The notes under the pieces are model-generated. The model saw only the letters and a program-made list of their open reading frames with translations. It made no database searches and was not told the DNA's origin. A stretch of DNA of 64,000 nucleotides, from contig NC_049561.1 of the NCBI RefSeq assembly GCF_013368755.1, positions 2,790,001-2,854,000 of the forward strand. Direction: 5' to 3'. Positions 1-12,687 of this stretch are shown here, one piece after another; the stretch's first letter is position 1, and every line of letters starts with the position of its first letter. The DNA is from Talaromyces rugulosus (Eukaryota > Ascomycota > Eurotiomycetes > Eurotiales > Trichocomaceae). Position numbers and translations under genes: made by a program.

Positions 1-283
1 CATAGACCTGAATGTCGCAATTTTCTAGAGAGATACAGGTCAACGTAGTGCCTTGGAGTTAAGGATATCACGCCAAAGAAAGGACCATATTTTCAATTGC
101 TTAAAATTATTAGTCGAGAGATCGATCGTCTTTATGCTGCTGCGCTATATGTATGGTTGGGCTCAAAGCTTATGTAACGTTTCCGCTTAGAAATAATACT
201 TACACAGCCGCCAACCGACAACATGTCTTCCATTGGGCACTCAGAACCCCCCCCTTTCTCCTAGCAGCGAAGTTATACAGCAA

Positions 284-2166
284 ATGGTTGGCGTCGCTGG
301 AAAGTCGCAGGCTTGTAACACCTGCCGGAAGAGGAGAGTAAAGGTACGCGATCAACTGCAAATAATTTTGGCAAAATGATGCCAGTTGAGGGCTCGATAG
401 TGTCGATTTCTAAATTTACCTGTCTACCTCTATTTAAATTCCTAGAGTAGGACCTTGCTAATTGAGGACCTGGCTAGTGTGACCTCGGGCGGCCATTTTG
501 CCAAAAGTGCATCGCATCAAATCGAGCATGTACTGGCTATGGCCGGGATCTCATTTTTGTCAATAGGACCCCCTCAAGCCTGTCGTCTACCGCGAACTCG
601 GTGCTGTTAGAGCTCAAGACTCAGAGGCAACTGAAAGACGCTTTGGTGAACCCAAAAATCGAGGCTGACCTGCGCCGTTTGTATTCTGAAGCTTCGCACA
701 ATTTTGCCGGGTTTCGAAAGTACGCTGTCGGGATATTGCGAACCACATATTTCCCAAAGCCATACAGAGCTCTAGATGTAGACATCAGTGAAGGAAGCTT
801 TTCATGGGTGTACAGCTTGCTAGACCTAGTCGAGCCGAGTCAATCGTTGGACACTTCTCTCTTCGCATTTTGTCTGGTGCAGTTGCATGTTACTGGCACA
901 GGCGATGTATCACTTTACCAATGCCTTGAGCAACACAGCACCGCTTTAAAACATCTATACTCAGATCTGGATGATCCACTGGTATGCTCTCGCGAAGAAA
1001 CGTTGGCTGCCATCATAGTACTATCGACGTGTGAGGTACGTACAAAAAACCTCCAGGAGCACTAAGCTCGACTGCTACATAGGGCACATGTGCGTAGTCG
1101 CTGGGTTATCGAATTTACTGACGAAAATTTCTAGCTTTTTGTACGACTAGGGGGAAATGGCTTCAGTGTCCATGCACGCGGCATCGCAGAAATCCTACGA
1201 TTACGTGGTCCAAGAATGGCGAGTACTGCGACATGGAGACGCTTGTTTTCACGCCTGACGATTGTTTGCGTAAGTATAATCAAAGCATTTTGTATTTTTT
1301 TTCTGACGAGTCACCAGACACTTGAAGCTTTGACGAAGCGCCAAGCTCAATGCATCGAGAACGACGTCTGGCGACAAATCGTTCCAGCGTCCAGCGATGC
1401 TCTTGACAACCTGTACCAGATGGCTTCAGACGTGCCCGCAAATCTAGAAAGGGCAACATCCCTCTCGTCAATCGTCGACAGGAATGCCTTTTTAAAAGAG
1501 TCCACAGCAGTCGTACAGTCAATGTTCACTATGCTAAAATCTTTCCAGGTGTGGCACGATGACTTTTGGAAAGCCTCGCCAACGCCTCGGGCTTGGCCGG
1601 TCCCAAGTCGTGCAGTGAATCCCGCTGATGTCGAACCTTCAAACAAAATCTTCCCGTTTTGCTTCGAGTTTGAATCCCTAAATGTCTCCGTCGTGGTTGC
1701 AATGTGCTGGGCGATGACTGTGCACCTTCAAAGCAATATCATACAAATATGTGAGCTTGTTCAAGTAAAGTTGGGTCATCCCATCGAGCTTGAAGATCTT
1801 TTAGTTGGAACTGGCATCACTCTGGTAGATGAGGCGAATCAGTATTCGGACCAGAAAACCTCACCCTCCAGTACATACAAGGGAAGTTTATTGTATCAAA
1901 TAAAAGGTGAAGGAACAAAACTGGCCCGCTATCTATGCCAGTCCATGGAATATCATCATCGGGTAGACATGGGAACGTACGGTGGACACGCCGTTACTTA
2001 TTCATCTTGGAGCGCTCGGCAGTATTTTCGGTTGCATCCGGGGCACGAACGAGAATTGTCATGGGTGCAAAACATGCACAAGATGGAAGGTCCTGGTACA
2101 CGGTGGGGAGTAACGATGATGGTATTCGAAGATATCCCTGAGTCTTTAGGTGGTCTGCCTCGATAA
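284..2166 (+). CDS. Zn2Cys6 fungal transcription factor
   Basis: Predicted nuclear DNA-binding regulator of 533 residues. I join exons 284-343, 478-1035, 1135-1269 and 1318-2166; the phases agree and the last intron (48 nt) could also be retained in frame. The zinc cluster spans the first intron: Cys at residues 10, 13, 20, 27, 30 and 37 give the spacing CX2CX6CX6CX2CX6C, with the usual RKRRVK between the second and third Cys. The rest resembles the fungal-specific regulatory domain, including CELF..G...HARGIAEILRLRGPR and the C-terminal HPGHERELSW block. The start is the ATG nearest the zinc cluster. It lies next to an MFS transporter on the same strand and may regulate it, but no target site was identified. 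The family is clear; the regulated pathway is unknown. Confidence 0.88.
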
Positions 2167-2631
2167 ATCAGAATCCTACTAGTTTGCTTCTAGAATACGC
2201 ATGGCCAATGCTGAGTCAGGCTCTTGATTTGTAAAGTACTGTAGTGGTGTCCTTTAACGCCGATTATATACCTCATCCGCATCGAAAGATGATACCACAT
2301 GCGGATTAGGGCTGATGATAAGGCTGGAAAATTGACTACATACAGCCTCGGCCCTTATTGATAAGATTAATGCCAAAGTGGGTCTAATCATGAAAAATGA
2401 TACTACATCGGGAATAGTACACTCCAGGTTGCCCTGAACAATACCCAGAGGGAAAACTCGAAAAATCACACCGTCTTAGGAAGACACCTTTCGCTTACTG
2501 ACTAATTGAAAAATGACTCTTCTGTGATTATAAATAGAGCACTGCTCCTCTTTGTTTGGTTTTCCCATCAATAATCTTGTCTCGACATCAATCAAGATTA
2601 AGATTAATCAATCGTTCATCTTCCGTCAACT
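2167..2631 (+). promoter_or_regulatory. Intergenic region with TATA box for the MFS gene
   Basis: This 465-nt gap separates the regulator from the downstream transporter on the same strand. A TATAAATA sequence at 2529-2536 lies about 100 nt before the transporter ATG, a plausible core promoter. No other coding signal was seen. Confidence 0.45.
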
Positions 2632-4195
2632 ATGGATACCGATTCTCAAAACCCCGCTTTCCACCAAGACTTAGAAAACAACACGTCGGAAAAAGCGCGG
2701 AGAAATGACCCAGAGAGCCAAATCCCTTACGGATCGCCGTCGGACCAAGTCCAAGAAATAAAGCCGGATCCAGATGCATTCCCCGATGGCGGCTTCCAGG
2801 CATGGTTATGCATTGCCGGTGGATTTTGCTCCATTTTCTCCAGTTTCGGCTGGATTAACTGTATGATCGCAAAAGTCCTGTCCAGAAAATGACCGAGAAT
2901 TTTGTTGACTAGGAGAACAGGCATTGGTATTTTTCAGGACTACTACCAAGCCAACCAGCTCTCGTCTTATTCGCCAAGTACTGTCTCGTGGATATCGGCA
3001 ACAGAGTCGTTCATGCTGTTTTTCTTCGTGTGTTTATTTTGATATCTTCCAATTAATACAGTGCTGACATTTTACTAGGGTATAGTCTCTGGGAAAGCGA
3101 CAGATAGCTATGGTCCGCGTTGGCCACTGCTTTTAGGGACATTCCTCCATATTTTCGGGCTGATGATGGTATCACTCTCGAAAGAATACTATCAAATATT
3201 TCTTTCCCAATGCATATGTAGCGGGATCGGAGCAAGCTTTTTATTTTACCCCAGTAAGAGAAGCTCATACCCCGGTAACCGAGGAACCTGTTATTGATCA
3301 TACTTAGCGATTGCTGCGGCGGGGACTTGGTTCAAAAAACATAGAGCGCTCGCATTTGGTATCATGGTCTCCGGATCCAGCCTGGGTGGTGTTATACTTC
3401 CGATTATGGTCCAGCATTTGATTGTCGACGTCGGATTTCCATGGGCAATACGAATCACTGCATTCCTTCTTCTCGGTCTTTTGATCTTTGCCAACGTGGC
3501 CGTCACGTCTCGCCTGCCTCCTGTTCAAAAGCCGTTCTCTCTACAGGAATATTTCCTCCCATTCACCGAGGTTCCATTCCTACTACTAGCTATTGGTTCA
3601 CTGCTCCTCTACTTCGGCGCATTCCTACCTTTCAATTTCATCATTGTCCAGGCCAAAGAAGCAGGCTTGTCTACAGACATTGCAAACTACCTCGTTCCAA
3701 TGGTTAATGCAGCAAGCGTTTTTGGCAGAATTCTCCCTGCCCACCTTGGAGATGTATACGGCGTTTTCAACATCTGCATTGTGTTTACATTATTCTCGGG
3801 TATCATAAGCCTTGCTCTGTGGCTTCCAGCGGCTAGTACTGCTCCCATTATTGTCTTTGCGGTGCTATATGGGTTCGCGTCAGGTTTGACGCTTGCAATA
3901 ATCCCTGCCTTGGTGGCCTCCATATCCGATGTTCAAAAGCTAGGTTTCCGCGTCGGCGCACTGTATGCCTTTTCTGCATTCGGCACTCTGTTCGGCAGCC
4001 CGATTGCTGGAGCAATTGTGACTTCACAGAATGGCGGCTATTCCGGTCTCAAAATATTTTGTGGCATTATGTTACTGGCGGTAAGTGCACGAAGCTTGAT
4101 ATCTATATGCCACAGACTAACGATAACAGGGAGGCGTATTTATGGTTCTATCGAGAGTGAAATTGGTGGGGCCTAGCTTGCTAGTGAAGAAATGA
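2632..4195 (+). CDS. MFS transporter, monocarboxylate-permease type
   Basis: Plasma-membrane major facilitator of the fungal MCT/MCH subfamily, expected to move a small carboxylate or related solute; the substrate cannot be read from sequence. Exons 2632-2860, 2921-3027, 3079-3253, 3308-4080 and 4130-4195 give a continuous frame of 449 codons. The N terminus is hydrophilic and charged, followed by DGGFQAW before the first helix, which is typical of this subfamily, and by about 12 hydrophobic segments. The first intron removes an in-frame stop, and the splice joins GWIN to [10 protein letters not shown], matching the usual GW.N.FGVFQ.YY of the family. It follows a Zn2Cys6 gene and faces a flavin monooxygenase, a common catabolic arrangement. 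No defects were seen. Confidence 0.9.
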
Positions 4196-4642
4196 GCTAT
4201 TATTTCACACCTATACACTACATACATAGAAGCCTGGGTAGTTCCATAAAAGTGGAAGGTTTTGGGTGAGTGTCAAAGGAGAGATAGTGACTGGAGCAGT
4301 GAAAGTTGGTATAATAGAAACATCCCCACACAGATCGTATAATAATAATTGAAAATTATAATCTTTTCTTTAAGGTAAAGTCATAATCACGAGTACCGCG
4401 AGAAATTGGGTCATTTAATATTCAATAGCCTTGTAGAATAGGTCATCTTATATCAGCGCCTGATAAGACTTTTTGTATGAACCAAGGATGAAAGAACATG
4501 ACAAACGCACTCAGAAGTTCCAACTCCGAACGTTTTTGATTAAACTATTCTACTATTTCGAGGGGGCGATTAACGACTTTCCAGTGTCATTATTCACTAT
4601 CTATGCAGATAAGATACAGTGAATTCCCGCTAAATGGAATAT
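4196..4642. other. Convergent intergenic region
   Basis: This 447-nt stretch lies between the 3' ends of the MFS gene and the monooxygenase gene. It is AT-rich and presumably holds both 3' UTRs. I see no gene. Confidence 0.5.
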
Positions 4643-6386
4643 CTACTTCCATTTATACGTCGCAGCCGGGTGATCGTTGCGGACCTGCGGCCCTTTGCCA
4701 TCCATAAAGTAATTCTCGCGTGCGGAACCACCAGGAACATCATAGTCTTCCCAAATAACGCCCCGTCTTCTCAATTCAGGAAACAAGTACTTAATCATGT
4801 CCTCAAAGGTACCCGGAGTGATAGTATATGAGAAATTAAACCCATCCACATCTGCAATGTTAACCCACTTCTCAAGTATGTCTGCCACTGTTTGCGGAGA
4901 TCCTATGGCTCGCGGATGAACTCCTCCCAGAGCAAGCTCCTGCAAAATCCTGCGTTTTGTCCATTTTAGTCCGTTAGAGTTTGGTATTGTTTTGGACCAG
5001 CTTTGTATCAGAGACTGGATACCGGCGACTGCAGTAAAGGCGAAATCCTCGTCATCCTCAAACTTGGAGAGATCGGCGCCGGTCCATCCACCAAACAGCG
5101 TGGCCATTCCTTCCAAATCCGCGTACGAGAGGTACTCTTCGTATTTTGCTTGGGCTTTGGCGTCGGTCTCGTCGACAATAACTAAAAATCCTGCGATGAA
5201 TTTGATACCATCTGGAGCTCGACCAACGTCGACAAGCTGTTTCCTAGAATGTATGTTAATATATTGTCTCTCTTGTTGTAATAGTTGAGGAATCTACCTC
5301 ATGTCTTTCACGATTGCCCCTGTTTTCTCGGGTTCCAGGCCAGGGAGAAACATGACTTCAGAGTGCTTCGCAGCGAAGTCCTTTCCGGCTCTAGGCAAAG
5401 TTAATACTTGCTTGATACACTTAGGAGATAGTCACTTACGATGATGCTCCGGCTTGGAATAGAAGAGGAGTGCGTTGCTTGGAAGCGGGGAGCTGGTTTG
5501 CTGCAGTGCTCTTGAAGTATTTTCTGCCAAGATATTAGTATTAATTTATAGAGCCTGGGCTACAAGAAGCATGTTTTAAAAAGGTAATGGAAATCAATGA
5601 CAAGAAGAAAAAAAGAGAAAGAAAAACATACCCTTCATGCTCAATTCGACGAACCTTTTCTGCATCACTATAAACCTTTGATTCGGGGTTCCTTTGCACC
5701 GCATCATCTTGCCATGTACCCTCCCAAAGCTTGTATGTAAGTTCCAGATATTCGTCTGCTCGAGCATACCGCTCGTCATGTGGAATCTGTTCATCGAGCC
5801 CGTATGCTTTTGCTGCACTGTCCAAGAATGAAGTCACAATATTCCATCCAATTCGACCTCGCGTTATATGGTCCAGTGTAGAAAGCTTGCGCGCTAAAGC
5901 GTAGGGTGAAGTCTCATACGTAGTGGACGCGGTCACGCCAAATCCGAGCGATTTAGTTGCCGAGGCCATTGCGGATATCAGCATACTAAAAGTCGAAGCA
6001 GAAATAAGCCCACTGCTCTCTGAATATCGGTATCTTTTCTTCGAGGACTCACAATGGATCGCCCACCGGAAACTGGGCACCAGAGAGGAGCGCCGGGTTG
6101 GGGTTTGCAGGGCCTTTGTACACGTCGTAAACGCCTAGATGATCTGCCAGAAACAAGCCATGGAATTTTCCTTCTTCCAATACCTTTGCAAGATTAATCC
6201 AGTATTCCAGGTTTGTGAAATCGCCTCCCTTGTCCTGGGGATGTTTCCATAGTCCTGTGAACCCGGAGAAGGTTAATTGTAGCTTAAGATGAGAATCCGA
6301 AGTGATAATTTACCAGGCGACAAGTGGCCAGGCGTAAACATAGCGAACGCATTGAGAATCCATGGTTTCTTCCTTGACCCTGCCAT
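4643..6386 (-). CDS. Flavin-dependent monooxygenase, NtaA/SnaA/DszA type
   Basis: Two-component FMN-dependent monooxygenase of the luciferase-like TIM-barrel superfamily (nitrilotriacetate, pristinamycin and sulfur-compound monooxygenases). It would oxidise a small organic substrate with reduced flavin from a partner reductase. About five exons; the start is the ATG at 6386 giving MAGSRKKPWILNAF. Family hallmarks visible in order are the N-terminal MFTPGH, WINLAKVLEEGKF, LFLADHLGVYD, LGFGVTASTTYE, LDHITRGRIGWNIVTS, a dense helical segment with EYLELTYKLWEGTW, SPQTVADILEKWV and the C-terminal LRRRGV. Length is about 440 residues, as usual. The gene is convergent with the MFS transporter and next to a urea-type symporter, suggesting nitrogen or sulfur scavenging; this role is inference. 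Confidence 0.87.
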
Positions 6387-6925
6387 GTTGACGACTTTCT
6401 AAAACCGAGAGCGTATATAGCGAAAGTAGCAGAAACTGCAATTGCAAAACAGAAACCGGACCTAAAAAAACAATATTAGACACACACGTCCAATTCTACC
6501 AAATTGATAGACGAGGTACTCGTGGTGGGGCAAATACTCCGACAGGCATTATCTTCACCTGCGTGATCGGGATTGCGCCATCAAAGCTCCATCTTGGACA
6601 ATCAACATGCATTGCTCGGAGAAGGCTCCGAGTCCCCTATCAAAAGCGGGGTTGGTCCGATGCATAATTTCATTCACTATATTTTTCTCCATTGGGGGGT
6701 TATATATCAACTTACTATGTACAGGGGGGCTTATTCAAGGTAATCAACCTTTGCGACTACAGAACATTTTGTTCCTCAATAGCCGGTGAAAAACAAATTC
6801 TACAAATTATTATAGAATATCAGTGCTCTCTATTTAGCCTACAGTTCTAGACTGATTCTAAGGAACGATATCCACTACTTTGCGTATCTTGTATATGAAA
6901 CTAGTCCCTCCAGATGTCCCTACCC
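6387..6925. other. Intergenic region 5' of monooxygenase and 3' of symporter
   Basis: This 539-nt stretch should hold the monooxygenase promoter and the symporter 3' UTR. Short open frames here look random. No gene was recognised. Confidence 0.45.
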
Positions 6926-9600
6926 TTATAACACCTGGTGCGAAATCTTGGACGAATTGTCCGAAGATTGGCCCTCAGTAATATTCTTTTCTGTCCCTAT
7001 GTGAACAGAAGTGCTTCCTTCACCAACAGTGTTTGTCGACTCCTTCTCCGTAGAAAACCGGAATAAAATGCGAAATGCTCGGCCTAATACCTCACGTCCA
7101 TCATAAACCGGATACACAACTGCAACAAGCATGCATATAAATAACCATATCTCCGAAACAGTCGTCCAGCCCATGAAAAACTAGCAAAGCGGAGTCGCTG
7201 TCAGCACTATACACTACACAAAATCAATCAGGCAAGAGAACCATACCGGTTTGGTGAAGATCCAGTCGCGGTATAGTGGCAAGGGCCACACAACCCAAGT
7301 AACAAGCCCAACTATAGCGCTGAAAATACTGGCAATAACAGCAGCGCGATTCATTCGCTTCAGCTCTTGCGGAGGATATGGATGAACAATTGAGTCAAGG
7401 TTTTTATTCTCAGCGATAGGAGTGTTCGGTGTCGTCTCATCGTCGCTGCTGTCTTTGACTTCGCTCAACAGCAAGAAAGTTCTCCAGTCAAAATCGTCAG
7501 GCTGATAAGAAATATTAGTAGGTGCTGAATGATATGGTAGGGTGTAGATGAACTTACTTTGATATATGTGATGACTATGGAATAGATCGCAGAGGAAAAT
7601 GTTGAAGTCAAAGCACCCCAAAGACAAGGCAATTGTGCCTCGGTTGATAGAACAGACAATTCCCCAGCATACGCATACGCAGTTCCGAGCCAGACTGAAA
7701 TACCACTTGCCTATAATTCAATCAGACGCCGTGCATTTTCAGTCAATTTCCAAAGATGTAACCTACCAAACCAAGCACAGGAGCAATCGTCGCAGCAGCA
7801 GCAGTCTGCTTTTTCCACAGAATAGTAAAAGCCAGCGGGAACATTCCGGGGCATATGACGGTCGCCAGAAAATAGCCCATCCAGTTCAAGTCAATGCCTC
7901 CGTAGTGAAGGGCCGTGGCAAAGGCGGACACAAAGATCCCAAAGAGAATGACAGTCCAATGAGACACCCTGATGACTTGTCGATCGTTGGCTTTTGGATT
8001 TATATACGTACGATAAATGTCGAATGAAAAAATACTTGACACAGCAATAAGCTCTGCAGATGTTGTGCTGGTTACGCACATAAAGACAACAAGTAGCAAT
8101 GCAAAAGCGCCGCCTTTTCCTGCAACGGCCATGACTGTGTAGGGCAGAACATATCCGGCATTAATCTCGTCAGTGGTCATCATCTAAAACATTTTAGCAT
8201 AAAATTCTGTGAAGATAGAACGGGACAAGTTATCATACTCTCGGGTACGTAGGAAATAAAGGCGTTTTTTCAAGCCCAATTGCAGCCAGACCAGTAGTTG
8301 TGCCAACCTAGAAATTTTGTGTAAGCTGTTGAAATTCGTGTCAGGTGAGGTCACATACAGCCCAAGGAACAGCAAAATACGATATCCCTCCAAGCATATA
8401 TCCCGGCTAGAGACATGTTAGAAACTAAACAGGGTTTAAACATCGCTGTGATTAATCCGTACCATTGTCGCAGCTGTATCAGCAGCAAAACCTAGTGAGA
8501 TTTAGTTATGACAGCTCCACATACCGCATGGAATGCTGAAATACCTTTCTGCCAGAAACTCGTGTCCATGATTACCAAGGCGAAATCTCCAAATGAATGG
8601 ACTAGGCCAAATATAATAGAGCTCTTGGACTTGAACGAAAGAATAGATCCCTGGTAGTTCCCGGCAATGTCACGCGTCTTGTCTGCGTCGACGAGGATAT
8701 CGTAAAAAGAGCTCAGACTTGTAATGGATGGGTTGTTGATCACTTTTATTGTGAGGAAACATAATATTACCATCACGATCAAAGTGTGTCTGAATAAACA
8801 TGTTAGTGCATCTAAAATTCCAGCGTGAAAGGCCCTGGGCTTACACATAGTCCGTTAGGAAGGTTGCCTTTAACCCGCCAGCAACTGTATACACAATGAC
8901 ACCAAGTGGCAGCAAAAAAGTCGATGCCACGATATGCATGCCAGTGAGTGCGGTGATCACTCCTGCTGCACCAAGGATCATCGAAGTGACCGAGAGTAGA
9001 TTGGTGACAAGGCAGAGGAAAATGTAGATTATATGTGCTGTCGTCCCGTACCTCAACCTTACTATCTCTAATACGGTATGTCCATTTCTAGCCCAAGGTT
9101 ACTATTAGCTAGTGCCGAAGGAATTTGAGCAAATATACATACGGAACTTTGACTTTTGCATGAATGGCCAAAACTGTCATCAGTGCAATCTGGATGGAAC
9201 ATCCCGCTGCGTACCAAAAAGGCGCTGCGATTCCATACAAGTAGCCTTGAGCCGTTGTCCAGATAATAGCCGTACTAAGGGTCAGTCTAGTTAGTTCATA
9301 AAACCATTAAACATGGAGTAGAGTACGTACGCCCACATCCAGGAAGATATCACCGCCGATGCTGTTAGGCCAGTCCCCACGCTGCGATTGGCAACCATAA
9401 ACCTGGCAAGACATATCAATATCAGTTAATTCAATAGAAATTCTTGGCGCTCACATTTCAGTATGGTCCGACTTTTCGTTCATGGACCGTTCGAGAAAGC
9501 GATTCACGGCCACCATGCCAATGCCAAAGGCCAGGCCGAGGCCGACAACAACGCCATACCCTGCCCCTTGGGGGAGCGGTGTCAGGTCTTGGGTTGACAT
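6926..9600 (-). CDS. Sodium:solute symporter, DUR3-type urea/polyamine transporter
   Basis: Plasma-membrane permease of the SSS family, most like fungal DUR3 urea or polyamine transporters. It has about ten exons, so the longest single open frame covers only part of it. The N terminus starts [20 protein letters not shown] at 9600; PQGxGYGVVxGxG is a DUR3 hallmark. The conserved series [19 protein letters not shown], the [15 protein letters not shown] segment, [34 protein letters not shown], the [18 protein letters not shown] block and [15 protein letters not shown] follow in order, with about 14-15 hydrophobic segments. The tail is hydrophilic, Ser/Thr/Glu-rich and probably cytoplasmic. It lies beside the flavin monooxygenase. 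Two candidate GATA-factor sites lie upstream. Confidence in the family is high; the substrate (urea or polyamine) is inferred. Confidence 0.88.
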
Positions 9601-11396
9601 TTTGTATGAGTGAGTTTTTCAAATTTTACAGAAAATAAAAACATACTATCAAATACTTATAAGCCAATCTTGGCCCACTAAACGTTGAACTAGAACGATA
9701 TTTCTATAGTATTTTTTTTTTCATGACACGCACCTATCAAGATATTCTCATTCTAAGAACGTTGCTCGGTGGGTCAAGGCTCAAAAGGTATGGGCAAATC
9801 TTCACCTTTTCGGAGAGGTTGTTTCGATGACACCATACTACTCCACAGTACACTCATGGAGACGCAAGCCCTAAACAAGCCGTTTTGGATGTCTAGCCCA
9901 GCAGCCCGCAGAGTTTACCGTGCTGCGATTTGGTCCCGACGATATGGATCCGAATAAGCATTTTCTGCATGAATCAGAAATTCGGAAAAAGTCCGTGGTG
10001 ATGCGTCTTGGACGCGATTCCTGCCTAAATTTTTCTCGGGAGCGATAGTTATTCGACGAATAAACCGCACTTTATCTTATTGTTTTAATTCTATAAATAG
10101 GCAAGAATTGAAAAAGCTGAAGAGTCAGACATCTCACTGGAGAACTAGTCTTGGTTCAACTTGTTAGAATAATCAAACATTGCAGGCTTTATCAACAGTG
10201 CATGGCCGAAATTCCACGATGAGTCAAATCAGGTACCTAGCTAAAGTAACCCAAATGATACTTAAAATTTTTCATTAAACAATAATGCACAACTTCAAAT
10301 TATTAACTCGGCTAGAAAAATCGCTGCTCTCTCCGATAATTACCGAATCCGGTAAGTCTGAGCATTTGCGATCGGGTCACGTCATTGTAGGCATAATTGC
10401 GTTGTCTTAATTCGACAAGTGTATAGAAATTTACGGCATCTAGGCAATGATGTGCATTCTACACGATTCAGGCTTTTTTAATCTATTTTAATGTGTCGGT
10501 TATGTGAGTCCTAATCTCCGAATATATGCGTGATAAATTGCTGGCTAGATGTCTTGGCAATTTCAAAGCAGACTGGTAACTGTCAGTGGTCATTTGACTG
10601 ATGAATCACGGAGCACTTCCTATTCGTCAGGAGTCGATCTCTTCACGATTTTGAGCGTCCGATCCTGGTTGGCGCTTAGCCTTGCATGGCTGGTTTGTTG
10701 CGTTTGCTGCGTAGTTAAATGTTCAATGTTCGCTCAGCCCAGCTAGTATGGAGACCAGTTACTCATTATTTGTTTATTCAACTAATGTATCAGTCACCAG
10801 ACATTAAACTATTTATCGCTGAACTCCTGATAGCAGAATTTTTGAACATGGACCCCTGAAAATTCATCCATACCCTCGCGCAGATCGGCATTGTTGCACA
10901 ACAGATACCTGCATTCTATCGTATACCCAACCACTAATTGAACAGCAAACGCTTCAGAATTGAGCAAACTACATACTGCTGCAGCTGCCTAATGAGAAGC
11001 CCGGCCAATAAATGGCACCTTGCAGCGCGATCTCTCGATCGCTGAATGGCCATGTATCTCAAGTGCTGCTGTTGACAGGGGTTTGTTGACTTTTCTTTGT
11101 TTAACCTTCGATCACGATGGGACATGTCACACACTTACCTTACGGGACTAAAATCGGGATTTTAATTTGTTTTTGAGCTGTTTTGAGCGTGAGACAATAG
11201 AACTTTCCCCACTGAAATTCAATTCTTCATCCCTTTTCTACTTTCTAGATACATATTCCACGGTCATAAATCGCTGTTGCAATTCAGATGCTGGCGTTTT
11301 CGTCTCGTTTCCATCCGGGGCACTTACGAACAACGCACATTCTCTTGCAATCCTACTTGACCGGCGAGTTGCAGGTTCCATTGGGGCATTCGGACC
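9601..11396. other. 1.8-kb intergenic region
   Basis: Apart from the candidate GATA sites, this stretch has only short random-looking open frames. It separates the divergent symporter and Kre9-like genes and so should hold both promoters. I see no convincing gene or RNA. Confidence 0.45.
10043..10077. promoter_or_regulatory. Paired GATA (HGATAR) motifs upstream of the DUR3-type gene
   Basis: CGATAG at 10043-10048 and AGATAA on the minus strand (TTATCT, 10072-10077) lie within 35 nt of each other, about 440-480 nt before the symporter ATG. AreA-type GATA regulators of nitrogen genes bind HGATAR. The pairing fits a nitrogen-regulated transporter, but such short sites are common by chance. Confidence 0.3.
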
Positions 11397-12419
11397 ATGA
11401 CCCGACCTACGGCCGCCCTGGGAGTCTTTCTCTTCATTTGGCCCTTTATTTCCTCTGGCTTCAAGTTCAGCCCATTGAGCGACCACAACCTGGTTCCCGG
11501 CCAAGTAATCACGCTGAACTGGACGCCTTCTGGCACTGGGCAAATAGGCCTAGAGATAATCAGAGTGAACAATGAGCACAGCGCTGAATCTATAGTAGAC
11601 AACACCAACAACACAGGCACGTGGCGTTGGAGAGTGTCAAAAGCTCTACGTGTCGATACCGAATACTTTATTCAGATTTTTAGCTACCATGATTACGGAA
11701 CCTCTGATACGTTTTGGATCAATGACCCGCCAAATTCCAGGTCCGACTCTACGTCTTTGGCATCCGCTACGACAGATGGACCGTCAGAATCGACGACGAT
11801 GCTAACATCGACACTAACCACGTTGACAACGGCGGTATCAGCTGCAGGATATATCCCTACTACGACAACAGCAATTCCAACAGCTACGTCACCGACGTCC
11901 TCATCTCCCGATGCAGTTTATAACGGGCTATCATCTTCGAGGCGAACGGCCCTTGCCATCTGTCTCGCGCTCGGCCTCCCGCTCACTTGCATCGGCTTAC
12001 TATTTCGATACTATGCCTGGCGCTATCCGCGGCGACCAGAAACGGAAGAGAGAGCAGCTCCTACATTTTTCCAGTGGCTGATCCGGCGTGACCACTTGCC
12101 ACCAGGGCCAGAGAACCCTACCGATACCACTAGAGAAAAGCGGGCCAGCGAATATACCGTCCATAGCACGGCGGTATCTCAAGGCATTAGAAGCTCGCTG
12201 GCTACGCAGGATACTAGCATGTGGCACTACAAACCGGAACTTCCAGGATCTGACCCGACGCGCGAGTCGAGCACACAGTTTCTTGCGCCGGTGGAATTAC
12301 CCGCATGGGGCCCAGATGAGTTGGATCCCTCAGGCAAGTCAGAAACCGAGGGGCAGAGAGAAATACATGAAAAGAGTGGCGAGGAGGGAGCTACGCAGAG
12401 CCATACCAAAGTGGAGTAA
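11397..12419 (+). CDS. Kre9/Knh1-like single-pass cell-wall/membrane protein
   Basis: Secreted type I membrane protein of 340 residues with no intron. It has a hydrophobic signal peptide (about residues 5-21), then an Ig-like Kre9/Knh1 N-terminal domain (about 22-115: FSPLSDHNLVPGQVITLNW, later TGTWRWRV and IFSYHDYG). A Ser/Thr-rich stalk (about 116-178) that should be heavily O-glycosylated follows, then one transmembrane helix (about 183-203: ALAICLALGLPLTCIGLLF), a basic stop-transfer YYAWRYPRR and a cytoplasmic tail of about 130 residues. Kre9-like domains occur in beta-1,6-glucan and GPI wall proteins. A helix plus long tail instead of a GPI signal recalls wall-stress sensors such as WSC or Mid proteins; a sensor role is inference. 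Confidence 0.78.
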   Translation: MTRPTAALGVFLFIWPFISSGFKFSPLSDHNLVPGQVITLNWTPSGTGQIGLEIIRVNNEHSAESIVDNTNNTGTWRWRVSKALRVDTEYFIQIFSYHDYGTSDTFWINDPPNSRSDSTSLASATTDGPSESTTMLTSTLTTLTTAVSAAGYIPTTTTAIPTATSPTSSSPDAVYNGLSSSRRTALAICLALGLPLTCIGLLFRYYAWRYPRRPETEERAAPTFFQWLIRRDHLPPGPENPTDTTREKRASEYTVHSTAVSQGIRSSLATQDTSMWHYKPELPGSDPTRESSTQFLAPVELPAWGPDELDPSGKSETEGQREIHEKSGEEGATQSHTKVE

Positions 12420-12687
12420 ACCCACTCATGTCATTGATAATATGTGAAATATAAAACACAGAGCGACTGGTGTTGGTAGAGTCACTTACTTAGAATTGTG
12501 TACAAATTTAGTTACTTTAATGTCCAATTTATAACACTGCATTTCTGGAGTATTGAATATTTTAAATATTAATCCATCCTATCCGACGTATTTCTACTCA
12601 TTTCAACGAAACCATCAATCTATGTACATTCATCCCGCCAAAGGCTTCTCAAAGCATTGAATAAATAATACCAATCCAATAAATCTA

